A DNA stretch of 29,956 bases from Smittium culicis (GCA_001970855.1 LSSN01000437.1:1-29956), one strand, 5' to 3'. Positions 9,762-22,851 are shown, counted from the stretch's first letter. Notes: generated by a model from the letters alone, not told the origin. Made by a program: numbers and translations.

Positions 9762-10109
9762 TTAGAATTCTTGTGACTCTAAGTTTTTTTTGCCAGATTT
9801 TTGAGGCAGTAAAGCTGAATGTATTCCAGGAATGACCCCGCCGCCAGAAATTGTGATTGTTTTTAAGAGTTTGTTGAGTTCTTCATCGTTGCGTACAGCA
9901 AGCTGAATGTGCCTTGGAGTAATTCTTTGCCTATTGTTATCTTTAGCAGCGCTACCTGATAGCTCCAAAACTTCAGCGACAAGATATTCGATTACAGACG
10001 CTAAATAAATTGGCGTGGAAGCTGCTACTCTTAGTTTTGGGTTTTTGTTTTTCAAATAGCGCTTCAATCTAGCTGCAGGGAATGTAATGCCAAGATCCTG
10101 CGATTTCAT
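9762..10109 (-). CDS. Histone H2A, nearly tail-less, with a C-terminal SQEF motif (H2A.X-type)
   Basis: A single-exon gene of 115 residues. The histone fold is clear: [10 protein letters not shown] in alpha-1, [23 protein letters not shown] in alpha-2, then [20 protein letters not shown]. All six acidic-patch residues are present (E41, E46, E49, D75, E76, E77; canonical numbering is 15 higher). The C terminus [11 protein letters not shown] ends in SQE plus a hydrophobic residue, the site phosphorylated by ATM/ATR-type kinases in fungal H2A and animal H2A.X. Unusually, only about five residues precede the core, so the Lys-rich N-terminal tail is missing. An AG just before the ATG could be a splice acceptor, but I found no Lys/Gly-rich exon within ~200 nt upstream. 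GGGVIPGIH recalls H2A.Z, while NDEELNKLL and SQEF argue for ordinary H2A. No H2B gene lies beside it. Confidence 0.92.
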   Translation of the reverse strand: MKSQDLGITFPAARLKRYLKNKNPKLRVAASTPIYLASVIEYLVAEVLELSGSAAKDNNRQRITPRHIQLAVRNDEELNKLLKTITISGGGVIPGIHSALLPQKSGKKNLESQEF

Positions 10110-13100
10110 ACTGTTTTTTGTAAAGACAAACGGGTAAATATATAATGATACTATAAAAAATGAAGCTAGTATTGGTATTAGTGGTATAGTCAGAGTCTGT
10201 GTAAGAAATGATTTTGTTTTAGGGTATTCTGTTCAGTATTTATACGTTTCTCGCGAACGTTGTCATTTCTTTCTTTTTAGGTTTATACTTCTACATCAAC
10301 CAGAAATAAATGCGGTATTTAGTATTTTAAACTTTCTACACATCCTATTCGTTTTTAAATTTTTGGCATGTATCTATTATTTAAATTTGGATAATATACA
10401 TTATTCGACACCCTTAATATCGATATATTCGTTGCTTCTACCCATTGACACCCTTTCCATTTTCTTCATTTGCTCCTTTTGACACTCTATATATACATTG
10501 ACGTGTTTTATATAAGACGACACAAGCGCATTCATAGATATTATTATATCATTATGTATTTATATCTATTTAAAGTATTTACGTTTTATTTTATGGGCAT
10601 TCTTCACGATTACCATATATAACGCTAACTATTTAGTCGATTTGCTCATTCGCATATAATACTATGATTAAATAATATTTTTAAAATTTCAAATATCACC
10701 AATATTTAAACCATTTTACCTCTTTTTATTATAAACGGTATTTATAGTCAGAGAAAATAGCTATACGCTCTTCAAAATAAAATTCCTTCTATATACTCTT
10801 CCATAATTTATATATTTTTTACTAATATAGTATTAAAGGGTCACTTATTTTTACTTATAGGAATCAGTTGAGTATTTATTAGACTCGATCAGAGCTTTTT
10901 AATCCGCCATATATATTTAAAATCTATATCTATTTGAAAATTATATGAACAGTGTACCTAATGTAACCCTACTCCATATTTTACTCGTAATAATTCCAAA
11001 TTAAATAATATATAAATATTTCGACTACAGCTACCGAAGTGAATTAACCATTATATATGATATCATCAGATATTTTCTATTAGTCCAATAGCCCACTAAA
11101 AAACCCTAATTTATGTTGCCTATATATCAGATTTGTTGATTTTTGAGCTATTTTTTTGCAAAATAAAAATCTCAGCTCGATACGTATTTAATTTTATTCT
11201 GTTTTTTTAAAAAAAAAAGAGTCTTTTAAGCCTGTATTTGTTGAATTGTAGAACTTACCAAACAATTCTTGTTGTAATCTGATTCTACACTTTTAATTTC
11301 TTCTAGCATCTTCTAAATTTATCTTTTAAAGTTTAACTTTAATGTTTATATAATGATGTCATACTAAAATTGAAAATTTAATGAAACACACTAAAAACTC
11401 CTTAATGAGGTTAAGTTTATAGTAATAAACTATAACAAAATTCATGTTACAAAACTCGACATTTTACCAGAAAAGTATAAAAATCTGACTAAGAATAAAA
11501 GAATTAACATCAAATAATGTGAAAAGTTAATTGGGAAATGGAAAAAAGGCAAAAAAAAAAATTAGTATTCCAATTGAAATTTTTCTTTTTTTATTTCAAC
11601 TACTATTAATAAATTTATCCCATTCCATAATTTAATAAATATTATAATCAATTTTTTGCCCCTATTTATAAATATAAAACATACAAACCAATTTAAATAC
11701 GAAAAAATGTCAAATGTCAACATGAGACCTATGAGTAGATTCTCATAAAAAAATCGAATAACTCAGCTGCAGTATCTGATTCTTCTACACAATCATAATT
11801 TCTTACTTTCTAAGAATTTAAATAAGTTATAATATATTCAAACCTAGCATCACATACTAAATTAATAGTCTTTATAAAGCTCTTGATAAGCTACAATTCA
11901 ATAAATTTATACAACTATCCAATCACATTTTTCATTTTTAAAAAAATTTTCTCTATAGTGCTATAAATGATATTTTACATTGATATTATTTGATAATAGT
12001 TGAAGGTTCTTTTTTTACTAATAAAAAAAGCTCTAAACTCTAAAAATAATTTTATTGGTTTATAAAATTAAGTTGAAATCAAAATTACCTAGAATATATG
12101 TTTATTTCAGGTTTTCTCATCAAAATACATCCTATTTATTTTATTTAATGTATCAAATCCTTATTTTTTAATAGAATTTAATAATTTTATTCCACAAAAT
12201 ATATCCTATGACTTTATCAATATTCGAAATTATAATTTTAATCTTTCCATTAGTAATAATTTTTTTGAATTTTAGTTGGTTTTGATCTAATAAAAATAAT
12301 TTTTTTCATAATTATTTTAATTTTTTCGTTCTTTTTATTTAAATTTTCCTTCATTGTTTAGATAACATTTATTTAAATTTATCATATATCATTTCGTAAA
12401 TTACAATTTTTTTATTAAATCGCTTTTTATTGATTGTATTTTTTTTATAGTTAAATCCATAATTTAATATAATTTTTTGTTAAAAATTTTGGTAATAACA
12501 ATTAATAGAGTACTTAAACCTAATTTCCACTTCTTTTAAATAAATTTAGAAATTTTCTAAAAATTATTTGGAAAAGTCAAAAATTCATAAAAGCTTAGAT
12601 AAATAAATTATATATATATATGTCCAAATACCATTTAATAGATTAATAAATTGATTCAATACGATATTTACATTTTTTATGTTTAAATATAATAAGTTTT
12701 TTATAATTTTAAGAATATTGTCCCGAGTAAGTTTTTCTATTCTATTATAAACAATTTATATCCTACTTATTCAAAAAAATTTAATAAATAGTCCTTTTTA
12801 TAAGTTATAGTATTTTAGATTCAATAATATATAAAATTAAATAACTCACTGAAAATATACTAAAAATCCTTTCAAAAATTTAAATTTAATCAATTTTTCC
12901 ATCGATAAATTATTATAATATAATTCTAAAATATCATTTATAATTTTAAATTATATTTTAATATCTAAAACTTTTATTCTCGCGTGTTACGCCAATTTCT
13001 GAAATTTAACAAACTTTATCTAACCGAGCCAAGAAAAGTACTTATAAAGTTATATTTTTACTTTAAAATTCTAGTAATGAGTAAATAAATCCCAATGTGA

Positions 13101-16100
13101 AATTATCTAATAATAATAAAATATTTAAGGGCGGTTTAACATTAAATTTTCTACCATAGGATAGCTTTGTTATTATGTAAATAATCTGAGCTACTAATAT
13201 AGACGATTTAGCATTAAATGGACTTTATGGTGAAAGAATAATTGTATAAATAACATTTATATGTCTTTTATTATTCTTTAATAACATCTTAGTTAAAAAA
13301 ATAAATAATTTATTTAGCAATTGTATTTCAAATTTTTTTTTATCAATAGTATAGGAATTTATTATACCTAAATAAGTTTAATCGTTTTTTGTACAAAATT
13401 TTGATATTTTTACATATCTAATAGATATATTTAATTTAAGCATTAGTAATCCTTTTATTTGATAGGAGAAAACAATTATACTTGAGATTTATAAGTAAAA
13501 AATTTTTAATTGAATTCAAATTGTATTAAGACTCTAATATTTTGTACACGTTTTTACAATTTAAATTATAAAAAACCCTTTATGAAATGAATTTTTATAT
13601 AAATCAGCGTATCCATTTATTTAAAATTGATACAATATCAATTTTTTGATAAAAAAATTATGCTTCTTATACTATATATAAAAATATATGCAATTTTAAC
13701 AAGGCTTATTTTATTAAATAGCTCCATTATAATTTCGTAGGTAAAAGAAATCGTTATTATTTTAAAATTTTTAATTTTTTTCAAATACATTTCTGGAAAA
13801 TATATAAAATAAAAATTTTTATAAAGTTTTAGCCTTAATAAGAAGAAATATTTTTAAAAATAATAAAAAAATGTAAATAAACTATTATATTTTTTAAAAT
13901 TTTGAATCTAATAAATTTTGATTTGAAATCTTAAAATTCTCAAATTAAACATATTATCTAACATATGTAATTATTCTCTTCATAAAAAATATCAATCACT
14001 CTATAATCTTACTATCATAATTTTATCTGTATTTTCGTAATTATTGATTAAAGTATAGTTATTTAATAAATTTTATTATTGATATTTCTAAAAAAATTAA
14101 CCACGAACAACAAACCCAAAGAATAAAAAACTATCAAATATATACCATAAAATAAATCAAATTGATATGAAAGATCATATTAATTAAATGAATTGGAATT
14201 TATATGATTTTTTTCTTAGTGCAAAATTACATATATTTGAGATATTATGTATTACTAGTATTTAAAGTAATTAACACTAATATATATTTTAATACTCAAT
14301 ATTATTATAAAATCAATTATAGTTGAGTATATTAAAGTCTGGTATGAATTTTAAATAAAATTTAATTTTCAGAATCTTGATATATCTTATTTACGAAATT
14401 TTCTGATAATATGTAAAATTTTTAATTTTAATGATAAATCATTAATTTCACAATTAATTAATTATAGAAAACCAAATTATTAAAAAAAAAAATCACTTTT
14501 ATAAAATTTCGATTATTAATCATTAACATTGTATAATTTTAAAATTATTAAAGATAAAATTATAAATTACTTCTGTTGCGACATTAGGTTTTTATCGGCG
14601 AATTTTTTTATTAATATAACAGAAATTTTTCGAATACTTATTTAATAAATAAAATAATTATCATATCAATGTTCTAAAAAGAACAAAAAAAATTTTAATT
14701 ATATATACTACACTAGTTTAATTTTTTAAAATTTAAATTAAGGTGGAAATAAATATTTTACCACATAAGATGCTAAATAAAATAGAAATTACTGCCTTTA
14801 TCAAGAAAAAAAAAAATTAAATTAATACAAATTAATAAATTAACTTTTAAAACAGGTCATAAAGCTGAGATTTCTTTATATTATTTTTCGATTATTATCA
14901 GCGTAATATTCTTTTATATGGCCCAGATTATCATCAAAAAATTCTTAAAAAGTGTTCATTGGTTTATTATAAAAAACAGTAAAAAATCCTTTTAGAATAA
15001 ATTAAATCTCCGCTTGTTTTTATATTTTTATTAGCTATTTTACTCATAATCTGGGTTTAAAAATTAAATAAAAATTTTATTAACATGATATCTACTACAC
15101 TTAAGATATAAGCTCTGAATCAATTCCGTATACGATTAAGTTTATAAAGAATTTTAATAATCAAAAAAAAAAAAAAAATCTTAATCAAACTTTTCATTTT
15201 TCAAAATTTTGATAATGACCAATGAGTTTATTATATTCAAAAAAAAAAAAAAATCTACACTTTTATTCATCAGTCAATATTTATTAGTTTTATTATAGTA
15301 AATTACATGCGTATAACTGAATTCATTTATCGCGCTTATAGTAATAATTTTCATTATTTTATAATAAAATCGAAGTTTTTTTTCTAATACCAAAGTAGTA
15401 TTGTTATTGAATGATGGTTTTTAATATAAATAGTTAGATAGTATACCAAAATAATTCAATTTTATGTAGTAAAATAAGGTGATGTATAAGTATTTATTTG
15501 GGGATTAAGTGATTTAATATTCTATACTCTTCATAATGACTTTATTGGATTTCAAATATTAATACCTCAAATCTATAATATATCAGCATTTTTTTAATTA
15601 AATATAAAAGGTAATTACAATTTTTCAAAAAAAAAAGTCTTGGATATATATATTTAAAATTTTTTCTGTCTATTTTTATGCTTTAATTTACTCTGAAAGT
15701 TTGTTTTAATGATATATTTGCTTTAAAATGAATATAATTATACACATAATATAAAAATTAATAATAAATTATTTTCGTCATGATTTTTGAGATCTTTAGA
15801 AGAAATAGACAATTTTTGGAATGTATTTATATAAATTTAAATTTTATCCGAATATCATTAATATTCACTTTATAATACGAATTTTTAAACCCTAAATAAA
15901 AAATTTGATTTATTACACAAATGAATAAAGAATATGATATTAATTGAAATAAATCAACTTTATTTCAATACCAACCCTTTCATAGGTGGTTGAATTTTTT
16001 TAAACTGCCAAAATTTTCCAACCAATGAAAAACTTATGAATCAAAATTGATTAATTTTTTATTATTTGGTATATACATTAATGCTACCAATAAAAAATGA

Positions 16101-16302
16101 TATAAAATAGAATTTTCCAGTAATATTTTTATATATGTTTAATAATGCTGATCCCGGAAAGGATTAAAATTTTTATGTTGGCTTTTACTGGAAAAGGTTA
16201 CTAAATTACAAAAAAAATTAAATTCGACTTTTCGTGCTGTATTTATGCTATTCTGATATTAATACATTAGATAATTATGGAAAATATTTTTTGAGTTTAA
16301 AA
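10110..16302. other. AT-rich desert, left arm, no genes seen
   Basis: Apart from the first few hundred bases upstream of H2A, the sequence is extremely AT-rich. Lines I counted near 12000, 13800 and 14400 have 6 to 12 G+C per 60 bases. There are long A-runs (e.g. about 15163-15178 and 15239-15253) and no ORF of note on either strand. I saw no tRNA, no recognisable transposon and no protein fragment. It is nuclear, since nuclear genes flank it on both sides. Confidence 0.75.
10237..10244 (-). promoter_or_regulatory. Possible TATA box of the H2A gene
   Basis: The minus strand reads TATAAATA here, about 130 nt upstream of the H2A ATG. In DNA this AT-rich such words occur by chance, so the call rests on position only. 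Confidence 0.25.
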
Positions 16303-17006
16303 TAAATATTAAATACAAATACTAAATACTAAATATTAAATACAAATACTAAATACTAAATACTAAATACTAAATACTAAATACTAAATACTAAATACTA
16401 AATACTAAATACTAAATACTAAATACTAAATACTAAATACTAAATACTAAATACTAAATACTAAATACTAAATACNNNNNNNNNNNNNNNNNNNNNNNNN
16501 NNNNNNNNNNNNNNNNNNNNNNNNNNNNNNNNNNNNNNNNNNNNNNNNNNNNNNNNNNNNNNNNNNNNNNNNNNNNNNNNNNNNNNNNNNNNNNNNNNNN
16601 NNNNNNNNNNNNNNNNNNNNNNNNNNNNNNNNNNNNNNNNNNNNNNNNNNNNNNNNNNNNNNNNNNNNNNNNNNNNNNNNNNNNNNNNNNNNNNNNNNNN
16701 NNNNNNNNNNNNNNNNNNNNNNNNNNNNNNNNNNNNNNNNNNNNNNNNNNNNNNNNNNNNNNNNNNNNNNNNNNNNNNNNNNNNNNNNNNNNNNNNNNNN
16801 NNNNNNNNNNNNNNNNNNNNNNNNNNNNNNNNNNNNNNNNNNNNNNNNNNNNNNNNNNNNNNNNNNNNNNNNNNAAATACTAAATACTAAATACTAAATA
16901 CTAAATACTAAATACTAAATACTAAATACTAAATACTAAATACTAAATACTAAATACTAAATACTAAATACTAAATACTAAATACTAAATACTAAATACT
17001 AAATAC
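16303..17006. repeat. AAATACT heptanucleotide satellite, interrupted by an assembly gap
   Basis: Head-to-tail copies of the 7-mer AAATACT run up to 16475 and resume at 16875, ending at 17006. That is about 20 perfect copies on each side of the gap. The left edge (16303-16345) is degenerate, mixing AAATATT and AAATACA variants, while the right edge is sharp and ends at CAGCGC. The unit is the same on both sides in the same orientation, so the gap is almost certainly more of the same array. It does not match the common TTAGGG-type telomere repeat. Confidence 0.97.
16476..16874. other. Assembly gap (399 N) inside the satellite
   Basis: A run of 399 N breaks the AAATACT array. The true array length is unknown, because assemblers often collapse such arrays or size them by read-pair estimate. 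Confidence 0.99.
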
Positions 17007-20000
17007 CAGCGCTAATTTCTATAATTTAAAACGCTATTGTAAAATCCTATAAATAAATAAATAGAAAATCAAGTTTAAAAAAAAATGTCTGTCATACTAA
17101 AAATTCTTATTGACTGAATTCATATTACCATATAAAAACATATTAAAGCTTATGTTAAGTTACCTTTTTCGACATTAAATCTCATGGCGCTTTTCAAAAA
17201 ATATTTTAATTTATTTAAGTTTGATCGTTTGATCGTTTTATCTTATTAAAATTTTTATCAGAAAAATAAATAAAAAATACTCTAGTTATTTTATTTACTT
17301 TTTAAAATAGGATCTATTTAGCTTAAATAAAATGCTATATTTCATAACTTAATTTACACTAGAATTTATTTTATCATAATGTTTCAAAAATTAAACCTAG
17401 GATAATTTTAAAATTTCTTGTAAATATAACTTTAGAAATTTAATTTAGTTCGAATATAAAGAGGTATTTTGAACCTACTTCAATAAATATATAGTATTAA
17501 TAACAAGGATTATAAAATTGAAAAAATAATATATACGAAAATATTTCAAACTATTTCTATCATATTTATTAGATGATTTTTTATATAATATAATCAATCT
17601 CAATCAGATCTAATTGATCTCGGTTTGAGTATTAATTCGACTTAAGTTAGTTACTATGGCCAAATAATGTATTTTTTTATTAAAAAATATTGGTAAAAAA
17701 ATTTCTAGAAATTTTTATACATTTAATAGCTAATTTATAAGTTTCAAAATTTCAAAATATTTAATCACATTTTTTTAATACAATTTAAATAATCATAACA
17801 CAAATTTGATAAATTTTTTAATGAAAAAACAAAATTTGAAGATTTCAAGGTTTCGTTGTTGCAATTTAATTTATTCTTAAATTTTTGAGGTGAAAAATTA
17901 ATATAATTTTCGTCATATAAGTATAAGGATAGCTATTTTTGTAATACCAAAAGAAAATTAACATATCATAAATTATTTATTAGTTAAATTTTTTCTAAAT
18001 AAATTTCTTCTTGAACTCCATGCATTAACTATTTAAAAATATAAATTAGGCGTCATTTATCTATTGGGTTTATTTATTTAAATACAGAAATTAATATTAA
18101 TAACGAAATTGGAACCCTTTTTCGAACACTGAACCAAATACATTATCTTTAAAATAGTTAGTAATTGACATAAAACATTTAATTAGATATAAGTGCAACT
18201 CATAACTCTAGAAATAAAATTAATATTATAATTTTCTAAAATTCAGTTTAATTATAAAATATAACACATTTGTTTATGAGAAATAAGCAAAATTTTTATT
18301 AATTTTTTATAACTTAATGATTTTTAGAATCTTTGTATAAAATAAATTATTATTATATACATTATGTTATTAGGGATAGTTCCGATTTAATCTTTTTTCT
18401 TATAAGCTAGTCATTTTGTCTACCCAACATATATCATTTAATTAAAAGAAAAATTTAATATTTTCCTCTTAGTAGTTTAAATATTGACATTCAATATACT
18501 TTATAACTAATATTCAAATTTCTTGACAAAATTTCGAAAGATTTAAAAGTTAATAGTACAAAATAGAATTATCAATGAACACTAATAACGCATATAATTT
18601 CTGCAATATAATGATCATGAAGTATAAAATATTCTAATATCAACCAAATTTATTATTTAACTACCTTTTATAATATATATTTAAGATAAAACTCTATTAA
18701 AAATATCTGAAAATTTTCAAATACATGTAAAAAAAATTTTATTTATAAGAAAATTTTCAAAGTGAAGTTTTAATAAAACATTTTTTTAATAGAAAATATT
18801 AAAAAAATTCGTGATTTCCATTTTTTATTCGTTAAATCCTAAATTTAACGAAATGAACAGGGATTAATAATTAATACCGAAGATTAAATAAGATAAAACT
18901 CGTATAATTGTTATTCTTTTATAAATATTCATTTTTATGAGCTTTAATAAGATAAATATAAAATTCATACAAATTTATAAACTATTTTTTTCAGTTATTA
19001 AAGTAAAAAACTATAAGTTTATTGAAAATTCCTTAATTTAATGTCCAAAATATAATGAAAAAATATTACTTCATATTATTAACTTATTTTATATCACCTA
19101 TAATTCTTTTATTGGAATTATCGATATTATTTTTATAAAAATAGTTGTTAATAAATTTATACGTATTTAGTTCTTTTTATAGAATATATTGAATTCAAAA
19201 CATATCGAAACGCTTAAGAGGTTTATTTTGTAAACATATAATAAAGATTTATAATGTAATATTCTGAATTAGTATTAAAAATTGGGATACTATTTATTAT
19301 TTAATCAAAGTAAAAATTTTTATAATGAATAATAATAGTTATATTTACTGGAAAGGCCATGTAAATGCGTTGAAAAAATAAAGAATTTATTTATTGAAAA
19401 TTTTTATTAAACCGAATAAAAAATTTTGATGTCTTTTAAAAGATTATAATAAATAAACATGGGCTATAAAATATAATGTCGTATTTGTAGCATTAATTTA
19501 CCAAAAATTTGGTGTAGGTTAAACTATTATTACGATTATTTTAAATTTATTTCGACATTTTCTATAAAATCGAGATAATTAATAAAAAAAAACCAAATAT
19601 TAATTCCGTGCATTATTATTATTATTTTATATTGTTTTAATCATCAAATAAATTTGCAATCATATAGTTTAATTAATACAGATTTAAAATTTTATATTAT
19701 TTTTGTCTTTATTGATAATATATAATGGAAAACTATTAATCATACAAATTATGAGTTAAAAAAACCTATAATATATGCGCAATATCTGATAATAGCTTCT
19801 CGTAATCAAATTTTAGAATGGTATTATCAAAGATATTTAGTTATTTAGTTATTTTTCGAAAAAAAATTTAAACACTTTTCTTCAATATATTTTATGCAGT
19901 TATTTTATTAATAACTTTTTTAAGAGCACATAGTAAAAATATTAAACGCTTAAAATTTTTTTCAATTATAAAAATAATAGTAACTGTAATTCGAATATTT

Positions 20001-20085
20001 TTTCACAATAAATTATTAATGGAAATTAATTTTAATAAAAATTTTTTTATCAAAATAATGATACTGATTTATGTTAGTATCTCTA
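17007..20085. other. AT-rich desert, right arm, no genes seen
   Basis: Composition matches the left arm: A/T homopolymer-rich and very low G+C, with no ORF, RNA gene or recognisable repeat family. The composition changes quite abruptly near 20085, where G+C rises towards the retroelement remnant. Confidence 0.7.
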
Positions 20086-20699
20086 ACAAAGCCATATCCA
20101 CTCTGCATTGTAGCAAGGATACTGGCGTATTAATTGTAAATCAAAGTATAATTCATCTGTAAACACGAATTCAAACAAAAAAATCTTCATCTTCCAGATC
20201 AATATGGGATTTTAGATGCCCTAGTGCGATTTTGGATAATTTTTTTTTTTGACTCCCTCAAATGAGTTTCTCGGCTAAAAAAAATCGAGATTCATATGAA
20301 TTTAAAAGAAATAAATTTTTGTCAGAGCGGATCAAAAATTAATAGTAACAGATAATCGTTTCGATTCTGATTATTTTCATAAGGAACAGTCTTATAAATT
20401 GTGATTCACAGTCTCAGAGGTTTGTAGGCTTTTGAGGGCGAAAAATAATATAATTATACATTTGGTCGATTATTTTGGCGTTGGACATGTATGGGCAGTT
20501 CATCAGCTGTCAGTTTGCATTCATTCAACGTCCTCTAGGCTCAAATTCAATGTAAGATGTATTCTGGTGATGTCAATCCTATTGAATTTAATTTTGATAT
20601 GTTGGCTTATAGTTCAGTGTTGAAATTCTAATTTTATTTTTCGCCTTTCAGATATTTAATTAATTCTCAGATTTTCATGCGGTGTTTTTAGTGTTGTAT
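20086..20699. other. Less AT-rich flank, possibly the 3' end of the decayed retroelement
   Basis: G+C rises here to near the level of the retroelement. On the minus strand, short open stretches follow the C-terminal fragment at 20722-20802, but none carries a motif I can name. A T-run at about 20240-20250 could be the complement of a poly-A tail, which would put the 3' end there. A 63-codon plus-strand ORF at 20432-20623 has no family signature and is probably chance. Confidence 0.35.
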
Positions 20700-20721
20700 T
20701 TTTAAACCATCTGGATCATTA

Positions 20722-20802
20722 AGCCACCCAGATGAATTTATGTGCCTTGGTAGGTTGCTTGATGAGCTCGGCGATCCACGTTTTGAACACCGGAAACTTG
20801 AT
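20722..20802 (-). pseudogene. Probable C-terminal fragment of the retroelement ORF
   Basis: A 27-codon open stretch, IKFPVFKTWIAELIKQPTKA and onward to IWVA, lies downstream of the RT in the same strand. It has stops on both sides. Position and the TW-x-x-x-L pattern suggest the region after the RT. The assignment is by context only. Confidence 0.4.
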
Positions 20803-21129
20803 TTATGCACGCTCACGGGAAGTCATGATTCGCAGAAATGTCAAATTATTCCAAATTTCTAATTTATCGGCTCCATGGCTGCGTTTTTCTCGATCTTGGA
20901 TTCAATTCAGGTTTCATGGTCAATTATTTTAATGATGCTAAAATGGGTTTCGCTCATACATAATATCTCGGTACGATTTTATAAACTAAATAAAGGCCGA
21001 TTTAAAAAATTGATTCTTTAGTTCTGTTAATACATATCATCGATACATAAAGTATTATTCAAAACACAAGGCTTTCTGAGCTATAATTTTATTTCTTTAT
21101 TCTACCATCAACACTCTATTTGAGATTTT

Positions 21130-21763
21130 TTATATTAACCTATTGGATTTGCTGATATGTGGCGAATTTTTCAGCCGCTTCAGCGTCAGTTTGGCTCGAT
21201 ATTCGCAGTTTACAGCAATCATACAACACGTGAAGTAATTCACATTCACTTCCCAGGTATTAGATGACACAGTGATTTTTTTCAATGAGGTTTTCATGTT
21301 TTTTTTTTCAGAGTCGTTTAGTACGATTGAATCGTCCACAAATATCAGATCCATGTTTTCAAAACATCAATTTTTAGCCGTTTCTCAATATCTTATAGAG
21401 TGATAGTTCGTGCTGAACAATCTTCAAACTTGCAGAATCGGGCCTGCTATTTGATTAATTTTTTTTAATTTCCGATTGCGGCTAGTTTAGTAGCCACAAT
21501 CTCGATATATCAGAATTTGGAGATTTTTCAGCCATCACCAATTTCCGGTTCTCGATTGGCACCCCATAGAATCCCGGAGCCTTGTTATTGGGGATATCAT
21601 TGAGAGCTGTAGCGATTTCTAGTCATATTATAGAGATAACGCTTTCTTTAAGTATTCAGAGTCTTCTTTTAATGTGGTATCCACTTGGATGGGTCGCAGA
21701 TACCACTAGTGGAGTCTTTTGAAGATAAAAAAAGTGCTGGTTCCACATTTCTGGTTTTTTTAT
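21130..21763 (-). pseudogene. Reverse transcriptase fragments of the retroelement
   Basis: The frame at 21763-21482 has WNQHF, then ATALNDIPNNKAPGFYG, the well-known N-terminal RT block of non-LTR elements. Two in-frame stops precede the block. After a short disrupted stretch, a 74-codon open frame (21354-21130) starts MDLIFVDDSIVLNDSE, the catalytic [FY]xDD box, with a downstream W at the usual spacing (NTWEVNVN). The palm segments between these blocks are missing. Confidence 0.82.
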
Positions 21764-21959
21764 ATTTTCAGTTATTAAAATTTTATCTAAATTATAAAAT
21801 GAGCAAATAGAGAAATTGAGGATAGATTTCACAGTGCACGTTTTGATATAGCATCATTATTTTTTAGAGCAATTATTCAGTAATTGGTCGGCGATTAATT
21901 TCAGCTTTTTTAACGTGTGCAGCTTTTCAAACTATAATATTTGACTCAAAAGCAGTCTA

Positions 21960-22319
21960 TTTTGCATCCGCGTAGTTTATTATTAACCCAATTTTCCGGT
22001 TACTTTTTTAATTTTTTTTCGACAGATTATTATTTTTTTCAATGCGTTTTTTAGATAGCTCTACTTTTATACTTTCGAAAATAGCTCCTACCGCTCACAT
22101 ACGAACATATTTAGCCCAAAAAGCGTCATCAAGACCGTCTCAAAGCATATCGAGAGCAAAATTTGCATTTGCTAGTGCGTAGAATCGACCAATTCTGGTA
22201 AATTTGTCTGTAGAAAATAATATTCTTTGATGCTTAATCGCTACCATCTTTTTTGGTATTTCGAGAAAGTCGAAATTATAATGCGCTGTGATCTTCATAT
22301 TTTCGAAAGATCCTAATAG
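21960..22319 (-). pseudogene. Endonuclease-to-RT linker of the retroelement, one frame with three stops
   Basis: A single 120-codon frame is broken by only three internal stop codons. It contains NFDFLEIPKKMVAIKHQR, then TDKFTRIGRFYALANANF, then DDAFWAKYVRM and FESIKVELSKKRIEK. This is typical of the basic, helical linker between endonuclease and RT in LINE ORF2 proteins. So few disablements in such a length indicate moderate age. Confidence 0.65.
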
Positions 22320-22851
22320 CCTATTTCAGTACACCAGCTAGGGCGGATTTTTAATTCCATATATAACAAGTGGTCCAAGATACGTCTTAAAATGGTCTTT
22401 TTGCTCCTAGGGACTGATGAATATGTCAGTTTTCCCGGTTGAAGTCTGGTTCAAAGTTTGACAGCGAGTTTATTTGATAAAGGGGTGTAAATGTTGAGGT
22501 CAGCCTGGAATAATTGCTTTTTAAAATTTTAAAATTAATTTCATAGCAAAACAAGTTCAGAAATTCACTTTTTTTTACGAATTCCTGAGCTTAGTATGAA
22601 CTCTGTTTTGGCTAAAAGCTTTAATTTGGCTCCATTTTTAATGCTCCTGGAGATTATCTGAGATAGCTAGATTGAAGATGATTTATAATCGATGAAACCA
22701 ATCCCAATTTTGGCATCAACTGCTATTAAAAGCATATTTCTGCCCTTGGACAAGTTCGTTTTAGTCTCTACATAGGCTAGCCAGATAGGAGATAACAGTA
22801 AGATCTTTTATTCATATAAATTTCATCAGTGCCAGGATGTTTGGTTTGCAG
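22313..22851 (-). pseudogene. Endonuclease-domain fragments (APE-like) of the retroelement
   Basis: Three pieces in shifting frames follow one another. LQTKHPGTDEIYMNK (from 22851) resembles the LQETK start of APE-type endonucleases with the Glu lost. LLIAVDAKIGIGFIDY opens a stretch at about 22735-22568. A third frame, 22504-22313, starts ADLNIYTPLSN (where GDFN is expected) and continues to GKLTYSSVPRSKK and then RRILDHLLY, as in the C-terminal part of such domains. At least two frameshifts and several stops disable it. The domain assignment is by motif order and is tentative for each single piece. Confidence 0.6.

Noticed and set aside
9762..10109. CENP-A/H3 or H2A.Z identity for the small histone
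   Set aside because: NDEELNKLL and the FPAAR core are H2A; SQEF and the LNKLL sequence argue against H2A.Z.
16303..17006. Telomere or internal telomeric array
   Set aside because: AAATACT has no G-rich strand and does not resemble known fungal telomere repeats.
10110..20085. Mitochondrial DNA insertion, because of the low G+C
   Set aside because: No mitochondrial protein, rRNA or tRNA fragment seen, and the flanks are nuclear.
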